Of a stretch of 64,000 nucleotides of DNA, positions 26,368 through 35,660 are shown one piece after another (within the stretch, counting starts at the first letter, position 1; the number at the start of each line of letters is the position of its first letter). The DNA comes from Actinomadura graeca (lineage in GTDB: Bacteria; Actinomycetota; Actinomycetes; Streptosporangiales; Streptosporangiaceae): NCBI RefSeq assembly GCF_019175365.1, contig NZ_CP059572.1:6076001-6140000 (forward strand). The letters are read 5' to 3'. The notes beneath the pieces are model-generated. The model saw only the letters and a program-made list of their open reading frames with translations, did no database searches and was not told where the DNA came from. Made by a program: the position numbers and the translations under genes.

Positions 26368-28701
26368 ATGAATCGTTGGGGGGACGCCTCTTTCGAGGCG
26401 CATCTGCCACCCGAGACCGTCCTGAACCAGATGGAGATGGCGGTCATCGTCTGCGACCGCTTCAGCAACGTCATCTACGGCAACGCGTTCGCACGGCAGC
26501 TCTTCGGCTTCGGCGGCGACGAGGTCATCGGCCACTCGATCCTGTCGCTGGGCATCGCCGAGGAGGACCACGAGCAGGCCACCGAGCTGGCCAAGCACGT
26601 CCTCAAGGGCGGTGTCTGGGAGGGGACGTTCTGCAACCTGCGCGGTGACGGCACCACCGTGTACACGCGCGCGCACGCCGTCCCCTTGCGGCACCCGTCC
26701 GGCGCCGTGGACGGGGTCGTCATCTTCGCGCGGGAGGCCCTGCGCTCCAACCAGCGCGACCAGGAGCGGTACGGGCTGATGGAGCGGATCGGCGAGCGGC
26801 TCGCCGGATCCCTGGAGGTGGAGAGCACGCTGCGGAGCGTCGCCGACACCCTCGTCCCGCAGTTCGCCGACCACTGTTTCATCGACCTGTTCAGCGGCGA
26901 CCGGCTCTACCGGCGGGTGTCCCGGCACGCGGGCGGCTGGGAGCCGCCGCCCGGCACCTGGGCCGAGGTCGGCGAGCCCGTCTCCTACCCGCCCGGGCAC
27001 TTCAGCGCCAAGGCGATGGCGCGCCGCGACGCCGTCCTCGTCGAGGACATGATCCAGCACCGGTTCGCGGCCCCGAGCGAGGAGTCCCGGCGGCTCGGCG
27101 ACGCGATGGGCATCACCTCGGTGATCTCGGCGCCGCTGCTGGTGCGGGGCGAGCTGCTCGGCGTGATGAGCCTGGCCCTGTCGAACCTGTCCAAGCGGCC
27201 CGACCCGCACTACGACAGCTTCGACCGCGACCTGCTCGGCGCGATCGCCAGCCGCGTCGCGCTCGCCGTCGACAACGCGCTGCTGTTCGAGGAGGAGCGC
27301 GAGACCGCCCTCGCCTTCCAGAAGCACCTGCTGCCCGGCGACCGCCCGCCCCACCTGGACGGCCTCCAGATCGCCTGGCGGTACGAGCCCGCCCGGCCGC
27401 TGGAGTCGCACGGGCACGGCATCCAGACCCAGGTCGGCGGCGACTGGTACGACGTGATCCCGCTGTCGGCGGGCCGCGTCGGCCTCGTCATCGGCGACGT
27501 CGAGGGCCGGGGCGCCCGCGCCGCCGCGGTGATGGGCCAGCTCCGCGCCGCCCTGCGCGCCTTCGCCCAGGACGACAAGCCGCCCGCCGACATCCTCCGC
27601 AAGCTGGACGAATGGGTCCGCACGATGACCCGTCCCGAGCGGATGCGGTCCGGCTGGAACAGCGACGACCTCGTCCGCCCGCCGCTGGTGTCGTGCACCT
27701 ACTTCGTGTACGACGCGTGGTCGCGCGTCCTGGAGTTCGCCAACGCCGGGCACGACCCGCCGCTGCTGGTGGTGGACGGCCGCGTCGAGGAGCTGTCGTT
27801 CGAGAGCGAGGGCGCGATGCTCGGCGTCCGCGGGCCGGGCATGGGCGGCGAGATCCTCTACAACGAGGAGACGTCCGTGCTCAAGCCGGGCGCGACGCTC
27901 GTCCTCTACACCGACGGGCTCATCGACCGGCGCCCCAAGGACGACGGCGACTACTACACGCGCGAGGAGTCCCGCGAGATGGTCCGCGCGGCCGTCGAGG
28001 CGGTCGCGCGCGGCGGGGTCGAGGCGATCGCCAACGCCGCCTACGAGGCCGTGCCGGGCGATATCGACGACGACGTCGCCATCGTGGTGATCCGCACCGC
28101 CCCCGACGAGCTGGCCGTCGAGGAGCGCACCTTCCCCGCCGAGCCGATCATGGTGTCGGAGGCGCGGCGGATGGCCGCCGACGCGTTCGCGTCCTGGGGA
28201 ATGCTGGACGAGCAGGCCGAGCTGGCCTGCCTGCTGGTGTCCGAGGTCGTCACGAACGTCGTCCTGCACGCGACCGCGACGCCCGCCCCGCGCCGCGAGA
28301 TGGTCGTCCCGGTGCCCGCCGGGTCCCCCGGGCGCGGCGGCGAGCCGCTGAGCGCGCCCCCGCCCGTCCAGTTCAACGCCACCGAGTTCACCCCCGGCGC
28401 CTTCGAGGCCGGTGCCTTCGACGGCGGCGCCTTCGACGAGGACGACTGGGACCTCGGCGCCGACCTCGGCCGGCGGGAGCCGCCCACCAAGGAGTTCCGG
28501 CTCCGGCTGCGCCGCGGCGCCGACGCCATCTGGGTCGAGGTGTTCGACTCCGACATGCGGCTGCCGCGCATCCGCAGCGCCGGTGAGACCGACGAGGGCG
28601 GCCGCGGCCTCTACCTGGTCGACCAGCTCGCGACACGCTGGGGCGCCCGGCCCACGTCGGCGGGCAAGGCCGTCTGGTTCGAGCTCCCCCTCACCCCGTA
28701 G
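26368..28701 (+). CDS. PAS-GAF-PP2C(SpoIIE)-HATPase stress regulator
   Basis: 777 residues. PAS about 15-120 ([18 protein letters not shown]), GAF about 145-305, PP2C/SpoIIE phosphatase about 311-575 with acidic metal ligands in [10 protein letters not shown] (~357) and GDVEGRGA (~376), and a C-terminal anti-sigma-kinase-type HATPase about 590-777 (N-box [18 protein letters not shown] split by length here; lid [16 protein letters not shown]). It would dephosphorylate an anti-sigma antagonist and may also phosphorylate or bind partners, in response to a sensed signal. An acidic Phe/Gly-rich insert ([18 protein letters not shown], ~680-697) interrupts the HATPase. ATG 26368 has GGGGAG directly before it. 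The next gene starts 2 bp after the stop. Confidence 0.88.
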   Translation: MNRWGDASFEAHLPPETVLNQMEMAVIVCDRFSNVIYGNAFARQLFGFGGDEVIGHSILSLGIAEEDHEQATELAKHVLKGGVWEGTFCNLRGDGTTVYTRAHAVPLRHPSGAVDGVVIFAREALRSNQRDQERYGLMERIGERLAGSLEVESTLRSVADTLVPQFADHCFIDLFSGDRLYRRVSRHAGGWEPPPGTWAEVGEPVSYPPGHFSAKAMARRDAVLVEDMIQHRFAAPSEESRRLGDAMGITSVISAPLLVRGELLGVMSLALSNLSKRPDPHYDSFDRDLLGAIASRVALAVDNALLFEEERETALAFQKHLLPGDRPPHLDGLQIAWRYEPARPLESHGHGIQTQVGGDWYDVIPLSAGRVGLVIGDVEGRGARAAAVMGQLRAALRAFAQDDKPPADILRKLDEWVRTMTRPERMRSGWNSDDLVRPPLVSCTYFVYDAWSRVLEFANAGHDPPLLVVDGRVEELSFESEGAMLGVRGPGMGGEILYNEETSVLKPGATLVLYTDGLIDRRPKDDGDYYTREESREMVRAAVEAVARGGVEAIANAAYEAVPGDIDDDVAIVVIRTAPDELAVEERTFPAEPIMVSEARRMAADAFASWGMLDEQAELACLLVSEVVTNVVLHATATPAPRREMVVPVPAGSPGRGGEPLSAPPPVQFNATEFTPGAFEAGAFDGGAFDEDDWDLGADLGRREPPTKEFRLRLRRGADAIWVEVFDSDMRLPRIRSAGETDEGGRGLYLVDQLATRWGARPTSAGKAVWFELPLTP

Positions 28702-28703
28702 CC

Positions 28704-29699
28704 GTGCGCGCCTGGTCGGTCGGGACACCGGCGCCGATCGCCGCGCGGCCGCTGCGCCGCGCCGACCGCGACGTCCCGTCACCGGGACCCGGCGAGCTGC
28801 TGGTCCGCGTCCTCGCCTGCGGCGTCTGCCGGACGGACCTGCACGTCGCCGAGGGCGACCTGCCCGTCCACCTGCCGGGCGTGACACCGGGACACGAGAT
28901 CGTCGGCGAGGTCGTGGACGCGGGCCCGGGGACGCTGCGCGCGGCGGGCGACCGGGTCGGGGTGGCCTGGCTGCGCGGGACGTGCGGCGCGTGCCGCTTC
29001 TGCCGCCGCGGCGCCGAGAACCTCTGCCCCCGCTCGGTCTACACCGGCTGGGACGCCCACGGCGGGTACGCCGAGTTCGCGCTCGCGGCGGACGCCTACG
29101 CCTACCCCCTCCCGGACGGCCTGGACGACGTCCGCGCCGCTCCGCTGCTGTGCGCGGGAATCATCGGCTACCGCGCCCTGCGCCGCGCCGCTCCGCCCCC
29201 GGGCGGCAGGCTCGGGATCTGGGGCTTCGGCGGCTCCGCGCACCTCGCCGCGCAGATCGCGCTCGCCGAGGGCGCCGAGGTGCACGTGTTCACCCGCAGC
29301 CCCGCCGCCCGCGACCTCGCCCGTGACCTCGGCGCTTCCTGGGCGGGCGACTCCTTCGACACCGGCCCCGCGCCCCTGGACTCGGCGGTGATCTTCGCTC
29401 CGGCCGGGGGGCTCGTCCCCGCCGCGCTGGAGCGCCTGGACCGCGGCGGCGTCCTCGCCATCGCCGGGATCCACCTGTCCGACGTCCCGTCCCTGGACTA
29501 CGGGCGCCACCTCTTCCAGGAACGCGAGGTCCGCTCGGTCACCGCCAACACCCGGGCGGACGGCGAGGAGTTCCTGACGCTGGCCGCCCGCCTGGACGTG
29601 TCGGTCACCACCCGGCCCTACCCGCTGGACGAGGCGGACCGCGCCCTCGCCGACCTCGCGGCGGACCGCTTCACCGGCGCCGCCGTCCTCGTCCCCTGA
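28704..29699 (+). CDS. Zinc-dependent alcohol dehydrogenase (MDR family)
   Basis: 331 residues. Catalytic zinc ligands: Cys in [10 protein letters not shown] and the His/Glu of PGHEIVGEV; structural zinc cysteines in [15 protein letters not shown]. The nucleotide-binding Rossmann loop is [14 protein letters not shown] (the usual GxGGxG read as GFGGSA). It oxidises an alcohol with NAD(P). It is slightly shorter than the 340-350 typical of AdhP-like enzymes. GTG 28704 lies 2 bp after the phosphatase stop, so it is very probably in the same operon, although a functional link is not obvious. Confidence 0.9.
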   Translation: MRAWSVGTPAPIAARPLRRADRDVPSPGPGELLVRVLACGVCRTDLHVAEGDLPVHLPGVTPGHEIVGEVVDAGPGTLRAAGDRVGVAWLRGTCGACRFCRRGAENLCPRSVYTGWDAHGGYAEFALAADAYAYPLPDGLDDVRAAPLLCAGIIGYRALRRAAPPPGGRLGIWGFGGSAHLAAQIALAEGAEVHVFTRSPAARDLARDLGASWAGDSFDTGPAPLDSAVIFAPAGGLVPAALERLDRGGVLAIAGIHLSDVPSLDYGRHLFQEREVRSVTANTRADGEEFLTLAARLDVSVTTRPYPLDEADRALADLAADRFTGAAVLVP

Positions 29700-29714
29700 A
29701 CGGCCCTCCCCGCG

Positions 29715-30578
29715 TCAGGGGATGGGCTCGGCGGCCAGGTGCGCCCAGGACTGGGTGAACCACAGCTCCCCGCCGATGATCCTGGGCTTCGCGCCGGTGC
29801 GGGGGCCGCCGTCCACCTCGTCGGTGAGGGCCTCGCGGATGCGGTCGGCGGCGGCGTCGTCGTGCGCGCCGTCCAGCCACGGCTCGACGGGCCGCTCGAC
29901 GGTGAACACGTCCAGCCGGCGGATGCTGCCGCCCGCCGAGGTGACCATCTCGGTCAGCCGGGCGATGGACGGCGTGCCCGGATGGCGGGGGTCGCGCAGC
30001 CGCTCGATCCGGTCGCGGTCGGGCCCGGCCAGGTTCCCCCGGACGAGGTCGGCGACGACCAGCCGTCCCCCGGGCCGGCACACCCGCAGCAGCTCCCGCA
30101 GCACCGCCTCGGGCTCGCCGAGGTTGTAGAGCGAGAACCGGGCCGTGACGAGTGAGAAGGTGTCGTCCCTGTAGGGCAGCGCGGTGGCGTCCGCGCGGAC
30201 GGTCGTGCCGTCCGGCCCCCCGGCGCCTCTGGGACGTTCCATGGGCGCCGGCGGGGTGGGGCGCAGGTCCCCGTCGGTGATCCGCACCGGGCTGTTGCGG
30301 GGGGTGCGGGGGGGCGTCCCCCCACAAGAGACCGGACCGGTCCCGAAGGTGACGGTCGTCATCCGGCCGCCCCGTCCCGCGGGCGCGGCGGCCGGCATCG
30401 CGTTCACGGCGGTCACATGGCGGACCCTCGGCCCGAGCGCGGCGGGCATCGGCCCGTCGCCGCGCGAGACGTCCAGGCAGACGTCGTCGCGGCCGGGCTC
30501 GGCGAAGTCCAGCAGTCGCCTCAGATGCGGGGCGAGCGCGCGGCCGCTGTCCTGGATCGCGGTCGCCGGATGCGGCAC
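29715..30578 (-). CDS. SAM-dependent methyltransferase-like protein with insertion
   Basis: 287 residues. The C-terminal two-thirds follow the class I methyltransferase plan: ADATALPYRDDTFSLVTARFSLYNL, then RVCRPGGRLVVADLVRG. Motif I is degenerate (CLDVSRGDGP in place of DxGxGxG), and about 50 residues between motif I and the next strand form a Pro/Gly/Thr-rich segment (PPRTPRNSPVRITDGD) not present in ordinary members. The DNA there (30298-30330) is a G/C-run palindrome. It could be a UbiE/ArsM-like methyltransferase, or one that has lost SAM binding. GTG 30578 has AGGGAGG about 9 bases upstream. It is convergent with the dehydrogenase gene, 15 bp apart. Confidence 0.65.
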   Translation of the reverse strand: MPHPATAIQDSGRALAPHLRRLLDFAEPGRDDVCLDVSRGDGPMPAALGPRVRHVTAVNAMPAAAPAGRGGRMTTVTFGTGPVSCGGTPPRTPRNSPVRITDGDLRPTPPAPMERPRGAGGPDGTTVRADATALPYRDDTFSLVTARFSLYNLGEPEAVLRELLRVCRPGGRLVVADLVRGNLAGPDRDRIERLRDPRHPGTPSIARLTEMVTSAGGSIRRLDVFTVERPVEPWLDGAHDDAAADRIREALTDEVDGGPRTGAKPRIIGGELWFTQSWAHLAAEPIP

Positions 30579-30731
30579 GGGTGCCCTCCCTCGGCTCGGG
30601 CCGGCCTCACCGGACGGGTGCCGCCCGCCCCGCCCGGGACGAACGGACGTGAAGCCGGTTTCGCCACGTATGACTCCCGGACCGGGCGGGAAGTTCGGCC
30701 CGCGGCGCCGGAAAATGCGGGCCCGATCCGG

Positions 30732-30893
30732 TCAGCCGTTGAGATGCTCGCCGTACAGCGCACCCACGACCAGCACGAACACGATGATCACCGCGACCCT
30801 CGTCGGCGCGGGGACGCGCAGCCGCACCGCCGCCCACCGCACGCAGAACGCGGCGAGGAGGGAAATGACGACGAGGCTCAGGATGCCTTCCAT
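30732..30893 (-). CDS. 53-residue two-span membrane protein
   Basis: A small gene with ATG 30893 and AAGGTGG 4 bases upstream. The protein has a hydrophobic helix (ILSLVVISLLAAFCV, residues 4-18), a basic loop (RWAAVRLRVPAPTR) and a second helix (VAVIIVFVLVVGAL, 33-46), ending YGEHLNG. Third positions are mostly G or C. It is divergent from the MFS pump at 31036 with 142 bp between, and 153 bp upstream of the methyltransferase start on the same strand. Function unknown. Confidence 0.65.
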   Translation of the reverse strand: MEGILSLVVISLLAAFCVRWAAVRLRVPAPTRVAVIIVFVLVVGALYGEHLNG

Positions 30894-31035
30894 GGCCACC
30901 TTCGTTCCGGAGGGACGTGCCGCCTCCTAGAACCATAGAGGTGTTCGGCCGCCGGGTGGCCTTGCGCGGGCGTCGTGGATCGGCGGGGGATCTCCGGTGC
31001 CGGGTGGGTAGGTCATCCGGCGGAGGGGGCCTTCT

Positions 31036-33072
31036 ATGACGGCGGAGACGGCGGCGCGGGACGAGCGGGAGATGCCGCGGGGCAGGGACCTGTACGTCAT
31101 CCTGGGCGCGCTCATGCTGGCGATGCTGCTCGCCGCGCTGGACCAGACGATCGTGTCCACGGCCCTGCCGACGATCGTCAGCGACCTCGGGGGGCTCAAC
31201 CACCTGTCGTGGGTGGTCACGGCGTACCTGCTGTCCGCCACGGCGTCAACGCCGCTGTGGGGCAAGCTCGGCGACCAGTACGGGCGCAAGCGGCTGTTCC
31301 AGACGTCCATCGTGATCTTCCTGGCCGGTTCGGCGCTGTGCGGGATCGCGCAGGACATGACGGAGCTGATCGGGTTCCGCGCGCTGCAGGGGCTGGGCGG
31401 CGGGGGGCTGATGGTGCTCGTCGTCGCGATCGTCGGGGACGTGGTGCCGCCGCGTGAGCGGGGTCGGTACCAGGGGCTGTTCGGCGCCGTCTTCGGCGTG
31501 GCGAGCGTGTGCGGTCCGCTGCTGGGCGGGTGGTTCGTGGACAACCTGTCGTGGCGCTGGGTGTTCTACATCAACGTGCCGATCGGGATCGTGGCGCTGC
31601 TGGTGATCGCGGCCGTGCTGCACGCGGCGGAACGGCGGGAGCGGCACCGCATCGACTATCCGGGCATCCTGCTGATCGTCGGCTGGTCGGTCGGCCTCGT
31701 GCTGATGACCACCTGGGGCGGCACCCGCTACGACTGGATCTCGCCGCAGATCATCGGCCTGGGGGCCGCCGCCGTCGCGCTGATCGGGGTGTGGCTGCTG
31801 GTCGAGCGGCGGGCCGTCGAGCCGATCATGCCGCCGCGGCTGCTCGGCGACCCGGTGTTCTCGCTCGGATCGGCGATCAGCTTCGCGGTCGGGTTCGCGA
31901 TGTTCGGCGCGCTGACGTTCCTGCCGATCTTCCTGCAGGTGGTGCACGGGGTCTCGCCGACGCTGTCGGGCGTGCACCTGCTGCCGATGATGCTCGGGAT
32001 GCTGTGCAGCTCGATCGGATCCGGGCAGCTGATCACGAGGTTCGGCCGGTACAAGGTCTTCCCGGTCGCCGGGACGCCGATCATCGCGGTGGCGCTGTAC
32101 CTGTGCTCGCGGCTGGACGAGGACTCCTCGACGCTGTCCATGAGCCTGCGGTTCGCCCTGCTCGGGTTCGGGCTGGGGCTGGTCATGCAGGTGCTCGTCA
32201 TCGCCGTCCAGAACGCCGTGTCGTACGAGGACCTGGGCGCGGCGACGTCCGGGGTGACGTTCTTCCGGCAGATCGGCGGCTCGTTCGGTGTCGCGGTGTT
32301 CGGGTCGGTGTTCAGCAACCGGCTCGCCGCGCACGTCGAGGACCTCGCCAAGGACCGGCTTCTGCCGCCGGGGTTCGACCCCGCGGCGGTTCAGGGGAAC
32401 CCCAAGCTGCTGGACCGGTATCCGGAGCAGGTGAAGGACGGCGTGCTGCACGCGTACGCGCAGTCGATCGACACCGTGTTCCTCTGGGCCGTCCCCGTGG
32501 CGGGGGCCGCGTTCCTGCTCACGCTGTTCCTGCGCGAGGTCCCCCTGCGGGCGACGTCGCAGGCCCCCGACTATGGCGAGGGGTTCGGCGCGGCGCCCAC
32601 CGTCCGGTCGTCCCGGCACGAGATCGAGCGCGCGCTGAGCGGGCTGATGCGCAGGGACCCGCGGGCACTGGAGCTCTACGACCGGCTGGGCGGCCACGCG
32701 GGCGTCGGCCTGCCCGCCGGGAGCGTGTGGGCGCTGTGCAGGATCGCCAAGGACGGGACGGTCACCGGCGCGGAACTCGCCGAGCGCGCGGGCGTCTCGG
32801 TCGAGCACGGCAGGCCGTATGTCGACCGGCTCGTCGAGGCCGGGCACGTGGTGCGGCAGGACGGCGTGCTCGCCGTCACCCCGTCCGGGCGCGCCACCGC
32901 CGAGCGGCTCTTCGCCGCGCGCCGCGACGGGCTCGCCCGGCATCTGGACGGCTGGTCGCCCGAGGAGCATCCCGAGCTGGCGGAGCTGCTGACGCGGCTG
33001 TCGCACGCGTGCCTCGGCGACGACGCGGACGGCCGTGAGATCTACACGCGGCCCGGCGCCACGCGCAGGTGA
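31036..33072 (+). CDS. EmrB/QacA (DHA2) drug pump fused to a winged-helix domain
   Basis: 678 residues. Residues ~15-510 are a 14-helix DHA2 transporter: [19 protein letters not shown] is the diagnostic TM1 motif [14 protein letters not shown] is motif A, and [10 protein letters not shown] is the antiporter motif C. After residue ~540 a soluble region follows ([16 protein letters not shown], then [49 protein letters not shown], split here by length), which reads as a MarR-like winged helix (about 560-660). Drug efflux and perhaps self-sensing are inferred. ATG 31036 has GGAGGGGG upstream. Confidence 0.9.
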   Translation: MTAETAARDEREMPRGRDLYVILGALMLAMLLAALDQTIVSTALPTIVSDLGGLNHLSWVVTAYLLSATASTPLWGKLGDQYGRKRLFQTSIVIFLAGSALCGIAQDMTELIGFRALQGLGGGGLMVLVVAIVGDVVPPRERGRYQGLFGAVFGVASVCGPLLGGWFVDNLSWRWVFYINVPIGIVALLVIAAVLHAAERRERHRIDYPGILLIVGWSVGLVLMTTWGGTRYDWISPQIIGLGAAAVALIGVWLLVERRAVEPIMPPRLLGDPVFSLGSAISFAVGFAMFGALTFLPIFLQVVHGVSPTLSGVHLLPMMLGMLCSSIGSGQLITRFGRYKVFPVAGTPIIAVALYLCSRLDEDSSTLSMSLRFALLGFGLGLVMQVLVIAVQNAVSYEDLGAATSGVTFFRQIGGSFGVAVFGSVFSNRLAAHVEDLAKDRLLPPGFDPAAVQGNPKLLDRYPEQVKDGVLHAYAQSIDTVFLWAVPVAGAAFLLTLFLREVPLRATSQAPDYGEGFGAAPTVRSSRHEIERALSGLMRRDPRALELYDRLGGHAGVGLPAGSVWALCRIAKDGTVTGAELAERAGVSVEHGRPYVDRLVEAGHVVRQDGVLAVTPSGRATAERLFAARRDGLARHLDGWSPEEHPELAELLTRLSHACLGDDADGREIYTRPGATRR

Positions 33073-33189
33073 TATGGCTCCGAGATCCAGCTCACATGGC
33101 GTCGCGGCGTCCGCGATGTAATCTCGTACTGACAACCGAATCCCACTCGGTTTCGGGACGGAACCCCAACTCTTTGCATGGGAGGCGTA

Positions 33190-34338
33190 GTGGCCGAGGC
33201 GTACATCGTCGGTGCGGTCCGTACCCCCGTCGGTACGAAGAAGGGCGCCCTGAAGGACGTGCACCCCGCCGACCTCGGCGCGCACGTGCTCAAGGAACTC
33301 ATCGACCGCACCGGCGCCGACCCCTCCGCGGTCGAAGACGTGATCATGGGCTGTGTCATGCAGGTCGGGCCGCAGTCCCTCGACATCGCGCGCACCGCGT
33401 GGCTGTCGGCGGGGCTGCCGGAGGGCGTGCCCGGCGTGACCATCGACCGCCAGTGCGGCTCCTCCCAGCAGGCGATCCACTTCGCCGCGCAGGGCGTGCT
33501 GTCGGGCACCCAGGACCTGGTCGTCGCGGCCGGCGTCGAGCAGATGGCCATGGTCCCGATGGGCTCCTCGGTCACGTTGGCGATGGAGAAGGGCATGCCC
33601 TTCCCCTACGGCGAGGGATGGGCCGAGCGGTACGGCATGCAGGAGGTCTCCCAGTTCCGCGGCGCGCAGCTGATGGCCGAGAAGTGGGGGTTCGGCCGCC
33701 GGGACATGGAGGAGTACGCGCTGGAGAGCCACCGGCGGGCCGGCAAGGCCATCGAGGCCGGCTACTTCGACCGGGAGACCGCGCCCTTCGCCGGCCTCGC
33801 CAAGGACGAGGGCCCGCGGCCCGACACCTCGCTGGAGAAGATGGCCGGGCTCCAGCCGCTGCGCGAGGGCTGGGACCTCACCGCCGCCGTCGCCTCGCAG
33901 ATCTCCGTGGGGGCGTCCGCGCTGATGATCGCCTCGGAGGAGGCCGTCAGGCGGCACCACCTGACGCCGCGGGCGCGCGTCCACACCCTCGCGGTGTGCG
34001 GCTCCGACCCGGTCTACATGCTGACCGGCCCGATCCCGGCGACCGAGAAGGCCCTCGCCCGCGCCGGGCTCAAGATAGGCGACATCGACGTGTTCGAGGT
34101 CAACGAGGCGTTCGCCCCGGTGCCGATGGCATGGGCCAGGGACACCGGCGCGTCGCTGGAGAAGACCAACCCCAACGGCGGCGCGATCGCCCTCGGCCAC
34201 CCGCTGGGCGCCACCGGCGGCGTCCTGATGACCAAGCTCCTCCACGAGCTGGAGCGCACCGGCGGCCGCTACGGCCTCCAGGCCATGTGCGAGGGCGGCG
34301 GCCAGGCCAACGCGACGATCATCGAGCGGCTGTCCTGA
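33190..34338 (+). CDS. Acetyl-CoA acyltransferase (thiolase II family)
   Basis: 382 residues, usual thiolase length. Nucleophile C89 in IDRQCGSSQQA, the H337 in ALGHPLGATGG and the C367 in AMCEGGGQAN form the active site. FEVNEAFAPVPMAW and the split two-domain layout are typical of degradative 3-ketoacyl-CoA thiolases (steroid/lipid type) rather than small acetoacetyl-CoA enzymes; substrate not certain. GTG 33190 has GGGAGG about 5 bases upstream and begins at VAEAYIVGAVRTPVG. It is monocistronic-looking: a strong hairpin follows at 34365-34410. Confidence 0.93.
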   Translation: MAEAYIVGAVRTPVGTKKGALKDVHPADLGAHVLKELIDRTGADPSAVEDVIMGCVMQVGPQSLDIARTAWLSAGLPEGVPGVTIDRQCGSSQQAIHFAAQGVLSGTQDLVVAAGVEQMAMVPMGSSVTLAMEKGMPFPYGEGWAERYGMQEVSQFRGAQLMAEKWGFGRRDMEEYALESHRRAGKAIEAGYFDRETAPFAGLAKDEGPRPDTSLEKMAGLQPLREGWDLTAAVASQISVGASALMIASEEAVRRHHLTPRARVHTLAVCGSDPVYMLTGPIPATEKALARAGLKIGDIDVFEVNEAFAPVPMAWARDTGASLEKTNPNGGAIALGHPLGATGGVLMTKLLHELERTGGRYGLQAMCEGGGQANATIIERLS

Positions 34339-34364
34339 CGGGGTGCACCGGACGGCCCCTGGGG

Positions 34365-34410
34365 GGTCCGATGGCGGGAGCCTCCCCTCCCGGGCTCCCG
34401 CCACCGGACC
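34365..34410 (+). terminator. Hairpin after the thiolase gene
   Basis: An 18-bp stem with one mismatch (34365-34382 with 34393-34410) around a 10-base loop, 26 bp after the thiolase stop. Confidence 0.75.
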
Positions 34411-34430
34411 GTCGGACCACACGGGAACTT

Positions 34431-34518
34431 CAGTGGCTGGCCTTCGTGGTCACGGTCCGCGGAAGCAAGACGGTGCTTCTCCGCCTGGAGAGGCGACCCG
34501 TGACCCGTCCGGCCACTG
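34431..34518. ncRNA. Candidate structured RNA
   Basis: Between two hairpins lies an 88-base segment with three nested stems: CAGTGGCTGG (34431-34440) with CCGGCCACTG (34509-34518), one G-U pair; GGTCACGG (34448-34455) with CCGTGACC (34498-34505), perfect; and GCGGAAGCA (34459-34467) with TGCTT-CT-CCGC (34474-34484), bulged. An alternative inner hairpin CGCCT-GGAG-AGGCG (34482-34495) would present GGAG in its loop and compete with the third stem. No good protein frame covers it. It does not match a family I know. Strand is not decided. Confidence 0.35.
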
Positions 34519-34566
34519 CCCAGTCTGGTGGCGCGGCGCCGTCCCCGCATCAGGACCGCCCCCGAA

Positions 34567-34578
34567 TCGGTATACCGA
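34567..34578. promoter_or_regulatory. 12-bp perfect palindrome around GGTATACC
   Basis: TCGGTATACCGA, a perfect dyad in the non-coding stretch between the thiolase and a methyltransferase. It shares its core with the palindrome at 2169-2180. Confidence 0.25.
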
Positions 34579-34646
34579 GAACCGTCATCGTCCGAGGTCA
34601 GTCAGATGACGGACATAGCGGCCCCCTGCGGCGGCCCCGAAAAGCA

Positions 34647-34682
34647 CGGAAGGGCGGACCCTTCCACGGGTCCGCCCTTCCG
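34647..34682. terminator. Bidirectional hairpin between convergent genes
   Basis: A 15-bp perfect stem (34647-34661 with 34668-34682) around a 6-base loop TTCCAC, 21 bp past the stop of the methyltransferase gene at 34703-35521. The loop-flanking GGGTCC and AAGGG sequences give a typical intrinsic shape without T-run. Confidence 0.8.
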
Positions 34683-34702
34683 GGACGTTCTGGGGAGGCC
34701 GG

Positions 34703-35521
34703 TCAGCGCGGGACGCGCGCGACGCAGAAGACCGTCTGGCCGAACGGCGGCCGGATCAGCCGCTCGATGCCGCGCGTCAGCGGCACCACCGTGCGGTCGT
34801 AGATCTTGACGAGCCTCGGGTCGGGGTAGCCGGCGCCGCCGCGGCGGACGGCGAACCACCAGGCGATGCCGCCCAGGAAGTTGATCGGCTTGAGCACCTC
34901 GGGGACGAGCCCGGCCGCGCGGACGCTGGCCTCCAGCGTCGCCGGGGTGTAGCGGGTGACGTGCCCGACCTTACGGTCGAAGTCCCCGTAGAGCTGCATG
35001 TAGCCGGGGACCCAGATGACGATCCGGCCGCCCGGCAGCGTCACGGCCGCGAGGTCGCGCAGGGCCTGCGTGTCGTCCTTGATGTGCTCCAGGACGTTCA
35101 TCATGACGACCGTGTCGACCTTCTGCCGGATGTTCACCTCGGCCGGCAGCTCCAGGTCGATGACCTCGACGTCGTCGTTGCCCTCGTACCTCTTGCGCAG
35201 CTCGCCCACGCAGTACGGGTCGTTGTCGCTGACGACGAGGTAGTCGAGCCGCCCGGCGAACTGCTCGGAGAAGTGCCCGAGCCCGGATCCGATCTCCAGC
35301 AGCGAGCGTCCCACGTGCGGGGCGACCGTCTCGTACTCGTACCTGCGGTAGTTGCGGGCCTCGTCACCGCCGAGGTGGTTCTCCAGGGCCCCCTCACCGG
35401 CGGCGGGCTGGACGAGATCGCCCTCACCCGCCGGGGAGCCGGCCGGTCCGGGCTTCTCCCGGGTGCCGACGAGGTTGAGGAGGGTGCCTGCGATGGACTT
35501 CTTCTGACCAGGTGGCTGCAT
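34703..35521 (-). CDS. Class I SAM-dependent methyltransferase
   Basis: 272 residues. Motif I LLEIGSGLGHFSEQFA, an acidic residue after the second strand (VVSDNDPYCVGEL), VVMMNVLEHIKDD (the LEH motif of Methyltransf_11/UbiG-like enzymes) and LPGGRIVIWVPG. The C-terminal part (FGQTVFCVARVP) is common in glycan or lipid-linked methyltransferases; the substrate is unknown. It starts with ATG 35521 (MQPPGQKK) and has a ~50-residue hydrophilic N-terminus. It is downstream of the lipoate-ligase-like gene, same strand, 139 bp apart. Confidence 0.88.
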   Translation of the reverse strand: MQPPGQKKSIAGTLLNLVGTREKPGPAGSPAGEGDLVQPAAGEGALENHLGGDEARNYRRYEYETVAPHVGRSLLEIGSGLGHFSEQFAGRLDYLVVSDNDPYCVGELRKRYEGNDDVEVIDLELPAEVNIRQKVDTVVMMNVLEHIKDDTQALRDLAAVTLPGGRIVIWVPGYMQLYGDFDRKVGHVTRYTPATLEASVRAAGLVPEVLKPINFLGGIAWWFAVRRGGAGYPDPRLVKIYDRTVVPLTRGIERLIRPPFGQTVFCVARVPR

Positions 35522-35660
35522 ACTTCCCGCTCGCTGGGTGCGTTGGCGTTCGGCTTCTCGTTCGCCGGATCGAGGGACCGGATCCCCCCGGAATGGTCCG
35601 ATCTCTGGCGCAAGGTCGGGACAGTCTACCCATCCGTACGGGTGGGTTGAGGCGCGACGG

